Source of the DNA: Catelliglobosispora koreensis DSM 44566
GTDB taxonomy: Bacteria > Actinomycetota > Actinomycetes > Mycobacteriales > Micromonosporaceae
Assembly: GCF_000379685.1 (NCBI RefSeq)
Contig: NZ_KB903249.1
Location: 538,795-602,794, forward strand
Direction of reading: 5' to 3'
Length of the DNA stretch: 64,000 bases
This document shows positions 58,297 through 64,000 of the stretch, piece by piece. Numbering within the stretch: position 1 is the first letter of the stretch; every line of letters starts with the position of its first letter. Under the pieces are notes generated by a model. The model was not told the origin of the DNA and ran no database searches. It saw nothing but the letters and a program-made list of their open reading frames with translations. The position numbers and the translations under genes were made by a program.

Positions 58297-59412
58297 ATGA
58301 TAGTTCCGCTGGCTGATGCCGTGGCTGACAGCTGTGGCGGCAAGGCGGCCGCCCAGGCGACGCTGATGCGCGCCGGACTGCCAGTGCCTGGCGGCTTCGT
58401 GCTGCCATTCGCCATCTACCGCTCGATGAGTCAACACTTCGACTCCGCGTTGCTCGCCGCCATTGCCAGCGGATTAGCGGAGCTTGGCGACCCGACGGTA
58501 GCGGTGCGTTCCTCAGCGTCCAATGAGGACACCACGGCGCGGTCGGCTGCAGGGCAATACAAAACCTTTCTGGGGGTACGAGGTGTGCGTGCCGTCGCTG
58601 AAGCAGTCAAGTCATGCTGGGCTTCGTGCGCCGGGGTTGAGGGCAATCCAGCGATGGCGGTGCTCATCCAGCGTCACATAGACGCCGATGTTTCCGGAGT
58701 CATGTTCACGCCACCGGAGATGCGCGGTGACACCAAGATTGAGGCGTCCTGGGGGCTAGGGCCAAGTGTCGTCGGCGGCACCGTCACACCCGACACCTTC
58801 CACGTCTCCGCCGAAGAAGTCGTGACAAAGTTTCTGGCGTCCAAGGCAACCCGGATCGACCGCCAAGGAACACACCTTGTCACCCAACAGGTCCAGGCTT
58901 CTCACCGCGAAAAGCCGGCACTCGGCGAACAGACCGCGATCCGGCTAGCCAAGCTCGGGCAACGGATCGCCGAACTCCTTGGCGGGGCACAGGACGTCGA
59001 GTGGTCGATCGCCGGCGGCCGCATCTGGATTCTGCAAGCGCGCCCGGTTACCGCCTTACCTCCTATGAGTATTGGCACACCGTCGGACACGTTGCTGACC
59101 GGCACCCCGGGCAGCCACGGCACCGCAACCGGCACGGCACGTGTCGTGCGCGGCCCTGCTGACTTTGACCGGGTGCGCCCCGGAGACATCCTCGTCAGCC
59201 GCTACACCGACCCCGGCTGGACTCCCTTGCTGCGCCTCGTTTCCGGTGTCGTCACCGAAACCGGCGGGGTGCTCAGTCACGCCGCGATCGTCGCCCGTGA
59301 GCACGGCATCCCCGCCGTCCTCGCCATCGCCAACGCGACCACGGCGATCCCAGACGGAGCCACCATCACCGTCAACGGCACCGCAGGAACCGTTACCACG
59401 GAAGAGGTTTGA
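58297..59412 (+). CDS. PEP/pyruvate-binding domain protein with swivelling His domain
   Basis: A 371-aa two-domain relative of PEP synthase and rifampin phosphotransferase. Residues 1-255: ATP-grasp (GGKAAAQATLMRAGLPVPGGFVL, VRSSASNEDTTARSAAGQYKTFL, WSIAGGRIWILQARPV). Residues 285-371: phosphohistidine domain with catalytic His328 (TETGGVLSHAAIVAREHG). Rifampin phosphotransferases have about 830 residues and a drug-binding domain between these two; here that domain is absent. It might phosphorylate a small molecule through a trans partner. Confidence 0.85.
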   Translation: MIVPLADAVADSCGGKAAAQATLMRAGLPVPGGFVLPFAIYRSMSQHFDSALLAAIASGLAELGDPTVAVRSSASNEDTTARSAAGQYKTFLGVRGVRAVAEAVKSCWASCAGVEGNPAMAVLIQRHIDADVSGVMFTPPEMRGDTKIEASWGLGPSVVGGTVTPDTFHVSAEEVVTKFLASKATRIDRQGTHLVTQQVQASHREKPALGEQTAIRLAKLGQRIAELLGGAQDVEWSIAGGRIWILQARPVTALPPMSIGTPSDTLLTGTPGSHGTATGTARVVRGPADFDRVRPGDILVSRYTDPGWTPLLRLVSGVVTETGGVLSHAAIVAREHGIPAVLAIANATTAIPDGATITVNGTAGTVTTEEV

Positions 59413-59416
59413 GCAC

Positions 59417-60010
59417 ATGGCAACCCGGCACCTCTACCTCGCCCGGCACGGCGAAGCCGACGCCTTCGGAAACCTCACCGACGTTGGGCGACAACAGGCC
59501 AGTCTGCTGGGCCAACGTTTCGCCAAGTTGCCGATCGGCGCCATATGGCATTCGCCGCTGCCCCGCGCCGCCGCCAGCGCCCACGAAATCGCCCGGCACC
59601 TACCGGGAGTTGCCGTCTGCGAAGCGGCCGAACTCATCGACCACGTGCCCTACGTCCCTGAGGCCGCAGAGACGCCAGCATCCTGGGCCGGCTTCTTCGA
59701 CGGCTACGACGATGCCGAAGCGGCGTCCGGCTACGAACTCGCCCGAGCGCTCACCGCCCGCTTCGCCACAGCCGCCAATGCGGACAGTCACGAAATCCTT
59801 ATCACCCATGCCTACCCGATCGCCTGGCTCGTGCGAGACGCCCTCGGCGCACCGCTGTCGCGCTGGCTCGGCCTTAACAGCGCGAACACTGGGCTGACGG
59901 TGATTGAGTACCGCACCGGCCAGCACCCTGCGCTGGTCATGTTCAATGACCTGAGCCACCTGCCCGCCGAACTACGCTGGACCGGATTCCCTTACGTGCC
60001 AAGGCCGTGA
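59417..60010 (+). CDS. Histidine phosphatase family protein
   Basis: A 197-aa phosphoglycerate-mutase-like phosphatase: catalytic RHG at residues 10-12 (LYLARHGEAD), SPLPRAAASAHEIA, and EILITHAYPIAWLVRD for the second His. ATG 59417 lies four bases after the PEP-protein stop, so the two are in one operon and may act in sequence. Its stop overlaps the VOC pseudogene on the other strand. Confidence 0.9.
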   Translation: MATRHLYLARHGEADAFGNLTDVGRQQASLLGQRFAKLPIGAIWHSPLPRAAASAHEIARHLPGVAVCEAAELIDHVPYVPEAAETPASWAGFFDGYDDAEAASGYELARALTARFATAANADSHEILITHAYPIAWLVRDALGAPLSRWLGLNSANTGLTVIEYRTGQHPALVMFNDLSHLPAELRWTGFPYVPRP

Positions 60011-60366
60011 AAGGTGAAGCAGAACGGGTGGCCAGCCGGATCCAGGTACACCCTGAATCCCTCCGCATCGGTTTCTCCCGGCGCTCGTCGCGCGCCCAGC
60101 GCCAGCACCGCCTGCTCGGCAACCTCAATGTCATCAACCAGAATGTCCACGTGCAGCTGCTGTCCTCGCTCCGGATCACGCCACACCGGCGGTCGCCATT
60201 CACGCGCACGCTGAAACGCGAGCTGCCTCATGCCGGGCCGCAGTCCAATCACGACTCAATCAGGGCTGTCCTCATTGACCCGCATCCCCAGGATCTCCGC
60301 GTAAAACGCCGCAAGAGCGCGCGGGTCCGGGCAATCGAAAACCGTCTTCTCCAGCGTTCCAATCAT
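59992..60366 (-). pseudogene. VOC family gene with in-frame stop at codon 37
   Basis: From ATG 60366 the frame reads a normal VOC start (IGTLEKTVFDCPDPRALAAF, AEILGMRVNEDSPD), then TGA at 60256-60258, then continues VVIGLRPGMRQLAF, QLHVDILVDDIEVAEQAVLALGAR, FRVYLDPAGHPFCFTFHG. Relatives have Trp (TGG) at that position (DSPDWVVIG), so a single base change explains the stop. Either a pseudogene, a sequencing error, or a translation restart at the GTG at 60252. Confidence 0.8.
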
Positions 60367-60503
60367 TCAAACCCCATACCCTAGTGGGTACGCGATGATT
60401 CGCCCCTGCAGGCCCGTCCGCTGGTGGCTTCGCGGCAGCGACCAGGCCAGTGAACAGCGAGGGGAACGCTGCCCCAAGCACGGCGATCTGCAACGGCCCG
60501 ATT

Positions 60504-62633
60504 TTACGGCGTTAGTGAGGGCAATTGCGCGTCGAGCATGGGTGCGACCAGTCGGGAAAACGGTGTCGTGATGTGGTGGTTGTCGCGGTAGACCAGCACG
60601 TTGCCGATCACGACCGGGCACTTGGCGTCCAGGCACATCCACGGGAGCGGGTCGATGACGGTCACGCCCAGGGATTGCGCCAGCTTGGCAATGTTCGCTC
60701 TGCGGACAGACTCCATGAGTCCGCCGGAGGTTGCCGATTGAATGCAAGCGCTGAGGCGATTGGGATGCGCGGCAGCACACTCCGGCCCGGCCGTGAAACG
60801 GTAGAGGTTGTCGACCATCATGACGACGTGGCCTGCCGACTTTTGCAGGTTGACGAAAGACTTCCGCCAGCCATCGACCCACACGGCCTGCGGGTTGGAC
60901 GATGCGGGAACGGGCGGCCGGCCGTCGAAGTAGGTGCCTGTCACCACAAGAGCCGGGCGCAGAGTCGCGATGCGGGCAAAGGCCTTGTCCCGCCACTCCT
61001 CGCACTCGGTGTAGGTCCGGTTGAATGTCTTTTCGAACACGGGCACATCGCCGACGCCGCAGTTGCCTTTTGTCATAGGCACGAGCCGCCAATGACGTTC
61101 CTCAGCCAGGCGCAGGAGCGCCGGGAACCATTGCGCGGCATGGGAATCCCCGATCAGCACCACCGTCGTTGGCGAGGACAGATCACCGAACACGCATCGG
61201 ACGGGATCGGGTAGCGAGGTCCCCTCAAAACCGCGGTGACAGCCAGCGGCATAGGTGGCGGGAACGTCCTTGGATGCCCTGGAAAGTGGCGGGTCCAGGT
61301 TTCGGGGCAGGCTCTGTGTCGCGAGTCCCTGTGCGATGAGGCTTGCCATCGACGGAGCCGGCTTCGCTGACGGGCTGGCACCCGGCGCTGGGGAGGCCGG
61401 CAAGGTGGGCAACTCGAGTGACACTGGCGGTGGCACGAATATCGCCCTGTTGTCGGGCAGAAGGCCGGGGACGTCTGGCGGCAGCATGATCGCCAAACTC
61501 ACCGCGACAGCAGCCGTGGTGGACGAAAGCGACAGACCGAGCCCGATGCCTCGCACGGGACGGTGCCGAAGCGTGGCGAGGTGACGGATCGGATTTTCCA
61601 CCGCCACCAGGGAAACCTGTGCCAGCACCAGCGCCCCGGTGACGAGGGCGAGGTTGACCGCCGGGCTCGGCTCAAGTTCGAAGGCGGCCGGGACGATGAT
61701 TAGCAACGGCCAATGCCATAGGTACCAGCCGTAGGACAGCTTTCCTAGGTACCTCATGGGCGCCACGCTGAGTACGTGGCCCGCGGAAGAAGTACGGCAG
61801 CCGGCGGCGAGAATCAAGGCCGCGCCCGCAACGGGCAGGAGCGCGGCAATACCTGGAAATGGCGTGAACTCGTCGTAGAGCATTGCGGCCGTAATGATGG
61901 CGCCAAGACCTATCCAGGCGGCAAGTTCGGCGGCTACCCGAGGAAGGCGCACAAGCCGGGGTGCGCCTAGCGCGACCAGCGCGCCGATTCCCAGTTCCCA
62001 TGCCCGGGTGTGGGTGCCGAAGTAGGCCCATGGCGCGCTTTGGTGGGTCACGAACCAGCTCAGGGCAAGGGAACCGACCGTTATCGTCGCCAGCACCGCG
62101 ACGAGGAAGCCGAACTTTGTCTGCCCGCGACGTCGTGACCGCAGCGTGGCCAGCACGATCAGCAGCGGCCAGACCATGTAGAACTGCTCTTCCACCGCGA
62201 GCGACCAGAAATGCTGGACGGCCGACGGCGGATCATCAGCCGCTAGGTAGTCGGTGCCAATGTCGGCGAGCCGGAAATTGATGAAGTAGAACGCGCTCGC
62301 GAGGATGTCACGGACCGTGTCGGCGAATTTCAGTGGCGATAACCAGGCCCATGATGCGATCAGTGTGGCTAGCAAGACCACGGTCGAGGCGGGCAGCAGG
62401 CGCAGTGCCCGGCGGGCGTAGAACCCTCCAATGGAGATCTTTCCGGTGTCCGTCAGCTCTTTGGCCAGCAGCGAGGTGATGAGGAAGCCGGAGATAACGA
62501 AGAACACGTCGACGCCGACAAATCCACCCGAGAACCACCCGACCGACGCATGGCCGATAACCACCAAAAGCACCGCGATCGCGCGCATACCCTCGATGTC
62601 CCCGCGATACTCAAGGCGGCCCGTTGGGTGCAC
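60504..62633 (-). CDS. OafA/YrhL-type acyltransferase with C-terminal SGNH domain
   Basis: A protein of about 709 aa. N-terminal acyltransferase-3 domain with about ten helices: YRGDIEGMRAIAVLLVVIGHA (conserved His), FVGVDVFFVISGFLITSLL, FYARRALRLLPA. After a proline/serine linker (about 410-450) a periplasmic SGNH domain: VVLIGDSHAAQWFPALLRL (block I) and YRDNHHITTPF (Asp-His pair). Such proteins O-acetylate surface polysaccharide or cell-wall glycans. GTG 62633 with AGGGAG nine bases upstream is preferred to ATG 62642, which overlaps that site. Confidence 0.9.
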   Translation of the reverse strand: MHPTGRLEYRGDIEGMRAIAVLLVVIGHASVGWFSGGFVGVDVFFVISGFLITSLLAKELTDTGKISIGGFYARRALRLLPASTVVLLATLIASWAWLSPLKFADTVRDILASAFYFINFRLADIGTDYLAADDPPSAVQHFWSLAVEEQFYMVWPLLIVLATLRSRRRGQTKFGFLVAVLATITVGSLALSWFVTHQSAPWAYFGTHTRAWELGIGALVALGAPRLVRLPRVAAELAAWIGLGAIITAAMLYDEFTPFPGIAALLPVAGAALILAAGCRTSSAGHVLSVAPMRYLGKLSYGWYLWHWPLLIIVPAAFELEPSPAVNLALVTGALVLAQVSLVAVENPIRHLATLRHRPVRGIGLGLSLSSTTAAVAVSLAIMLPPDVPGLLPDNRAIFVPPPVSLELPTLPASPAPGASPSAKPAPSMASLIAQGLATQSLPRNLDPPLSRASKDVPATYAAGCHRGFEGTSLPDPVRCVFGDLSSPTTVVLIGDSHAAQWFPALLRLAEERHWRLVPMTKGNCGVGDVPVFEKTFNRTYTECEEWRDKAFARIATLRPALVVTGTYFDGRPPVPASSNPQAVWVDGWRKSFVNLQKSAGHVVMMVDNLYRFTAGPECAAAHPNRLSACIQSATSGGLMESVRRANIAKLAQSLGVTVIDPLPWMCLDAKCPVVIGNVLVYRDNHHITTPFSRLVAPMLDAQLPSLTP

Positions 62634-62642
62634 GTGAACCAT

Positions 62643-63084
62643 CTCCCTGCCCGTCGACGCCGGGCGCGGCGTCAAACGGGCAATATACCGGCTGCGGCGG
62701 ACCGCTAGCACCCCTGTGACAGGCAGTTATAGCAGAGCTGTTGGGATGGATTTGATCTAGCCAGTTGAAGGTGGGGGCGGGGGTCAGACGATTTCCTGCT
62801 CCGGGACATGTTCACGGGAGCCGGTACCCATACGCCCGCCCCCATTGCTGCGGGCTCTGAAAAGCACTCCGTCCAGCCTCATTCCGCTAGACAACCTAGC
62901 CGGTGGATCGCGAGTTCGCCGACCCTATCGGCGCGGGCAGGAACTCCAGGGGGTCCGATGTAGACGGCTCACGACGGGAGTCATCTCGCTTGGATCTTTT
63001 GGCCGCAATGCAGCAACGCTGATCAATGGTGCATAACAGATGAAAAATGGCCCCCGCCTGGGTAGCGGGGGCCGTTTTTCATGA
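62643..63084. other. Intergenic region with large hairpin and terminator
   Basis: A 10-bp stem TGGGGGCGGG/CCCGCCCCCA (62772-62781 and 62835-62844) encloses a second stem GCTCC/GGAGC (62798-62802 and 62817-62821), suggesting a structured leader. A terminator (GGCCCCCGC 63049-63057 with GCGGGGGCC 63065-63073, flanked by A and T runs) follows. No convincing gene; the ORF 62845-63036 lacks a ribosome site. Confidence 0.55.
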
Positions 63085-63663
63085 TCAGCTCCAGTGCGGG
63101 TCGCGGCCCAGGTAGCGAAGCAGGGCTTCGGCAGCGTCCTCGCCGGGTTGTGAGGGGAGTGCGGCGGCGTAGGCGAAGCCGCGCAACGGGTCTGCTGTCG
63201 CGCGCGCTGCTGGCATGAGCTGCTCCGCGAGCTCCGCGGTGAGCGGTGAAGGCTGTCCTGTCGCGACGGCGACGTCCCATGCGTGCACGGCAGCGTCGAG
63301 GGCGCACGCGGCGGCGGCGAGCTCTGGCTCCATCACCGGGACGGGAGGCAGTGGCGTGTGCACCGAAGCAGCGGCTGGGTCAACGCCGGCCCACGACGCG
63401 GTGGCCGCTTGGATGGCTTTGGTCACGGTGACGGCGACGCCTTCGTCGAGCTCGTGTGGCGGGTTGAACGGGTCGTAGGCCGGCATGTTTCCGGACCCGA
63501 CCACGGAAGCCCAGGCGTGCTGGTCGCCCGCGGCGTGGAAGAGCACCTGAGCGACGGTCCAATCAGTGCACGGGGTGGGCTCGTTGAGCTGTCCGCTGTC
63601 GACGGCGGCGATGGTGACGCGATCCAGTGCCTCAAGAGCGGTGGTCAGGACAGTAAAAGTCAT
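63085..63663 (-). CDS. TIGR03086 family metal-binding protein (DinB/mycothiol-like fold)
   Basis: A 192-aa protein with the MDMPI N-terminal-like four-helix bundle: ALEALDRVTIAAVDSGQLNEPTPCTDWTVAQVLFHAAGDQHAW (conserved CxDW and His) and ACALDAAVHAWDVAVATG (second His). The family is related to mycothiol-dependent maleylpyruvate isomerase; most members are uncharacterised. ATG 63663 overlaps the epoxide-hydrolase stop. Confidence 0.88.
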   Translation of the reverse strand: MTFTVLTTALEALDRVTIAAVDSGQLNEPTPCTDWTVAQVLFHAAGDQHAWASVVGSGNMPAYDPFNPPHELDEGVAVTVTKAIQAATASWAGVDPAAASVHTPLPPVPVMEPELAAAACALDAAVHAWDVAVATGQPSPLTAELAEQLMPAARATADPLRGFAYAAALPSQPGEDAAEALLRYLGRDPHWS

Positions 63664-64000
63664 CAGATGCTTCTTTCAGTTAGTGCGCTAAAGAATTGGC
63701 GGATGTCTTGCACGAGAAGATCTGCGGCGTCGTGAGTGGACCAGTGCCCGCCGCGGTCAAAGGTGTTCCAGGACACGATGTTGTGGTGGTCGCGCTCGGC
63801 GAACCGCCGCACCGCCTTGAAGTCCCAAGCGAACGATGCCAAGCCGATGGGGACCGTGGTCGGTTCTGAATCGTGTGCGGCGCGGCGGTTTTCGTAGTAG
63901 AAGCGAGCCGCTGAGGCCGCTGTGTTGGTGAACCAGTACAGCGACGCGTTGGTCAGGATCTCCTCTGCGCTCAGCGCCGTGCCGAACAACTGTCCGCTCC
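63663..64000 (-). CDS. Epoxide hydrolase (alpha/beta hydrolase), C-terminal part
   Basis: The frame is open to the window edge; 111 residues are visible. SAEEILTNASLYWFTNTAASAARFYYENRR, VPIGLASFAWDFKAVRRFAERDHHNIVSW and the catalytic His in FDRGGHWSTHDAADLLVQDIRQFF match the C-terminus of juvenile-hormone-type/EphA epoxide hydrolases. The N-terminal nucleophile and oxyanion parts lie outside. Overlaps the TIGR03086 gene. Confidence 0.85.
   Translation of the reverse strand, partial: SGQLFGTALSAEEILTNASLYWFTNTAASAARFYYENRRAAHDSEPTTVPIGLASFAWDFKAVRRFAERDHHNIVSWNTFDRGGHWSTHDAADLLVQDIRQFFSALTERSI

Noticed and set aside
62845-63036. Possible 63-aa gene in the gap before the TIGR03086 gene
   Set aside because: No ribosome site, no terminator logic, no family resemblance; kept as intergenic.

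Overview
The window is GC-rich DNA with actinobacterial hallmarks: frequent GTG starts, an RppA-type type III PKS, DUF4188 and DUF427 proteins, mostly CCA-less tRNA genes and many GTG/ATGA translational overlaps. It most resembles a filamentous actinomycete; Pseudonocardiales is a guess from overall style. No rRNA, CRISPR array, transposase or phage structural gene was seen.

Layout. 0-7 kb: edge-truncated transglutaminase-like gene, two sigma-factor-like proteins, AI-2E-type permease, YihY/BrkB protein, fatty-acid desaturase, CPBP protease, small membrane and secreted proteins. 7-28 kb: an accessory block of two methyltransferases, two 14-TM DHA2 exporters, five VOC proteins, two DUF4188 proteins, a peroxiredoxin-like protein, two P450s, three acyl-CoA dehydrogenases and a stand-alone NRPS condensation domain. 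Several of its divergent promoter regions carry an ACGAGTGTCT-type inverted repeat. 26.5-32.4 kb: a Pls/PosA-type peptide synthetase (A-PCP followed by membrane and beta-helix modules) with two accessory genes.

32.5-37.4 kb is the most unusual part: a Ro60/TROVE protein gene lies directly downstream of a minus-strand array of about 24 tRNA or tRNA-like genes. The array contains an HNH endonuclease gene, an rrn-like boxA element, a 41-codon gene at its head, and two related tRNA-like structured RNAs beside the Ro60 gene that are candidate Y RNAs.

37.5-45 kb: FAD oxidoreductase, secreted beta-propeller/DNRLRE protein, an ECF sigma operon led by a 31-aa membrane peptide, SDR, WrbA, SigJ-like sigma factor. 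45-55.3 kb: a second biosynthetic locus with acyl-CoA ligase, O-methyltransferase, RppA, cupin oxygenase and DegT aminotransferase. The aminotransferase is fused in frame to the tail of an OmpR-type response regulator and followed by a histidine kinase, then a stand-alone adenylation enzyme, a membrane oxidoreductase-like protein and an enoyl-CoA hydratase. 55.3-64 kb: VOC, TetR, RibD-like reductase, a PEP-utilising protein with two linked regulators, histidine phosphatase, a VOC pseudogene with an internal stop, an OafA-type acyltransferase, a TIGR03086 protein and an edge-truncated epoxide hydrolase.

All calls come from reading the sequence and recalling family signatures; no database search or folding program was run.
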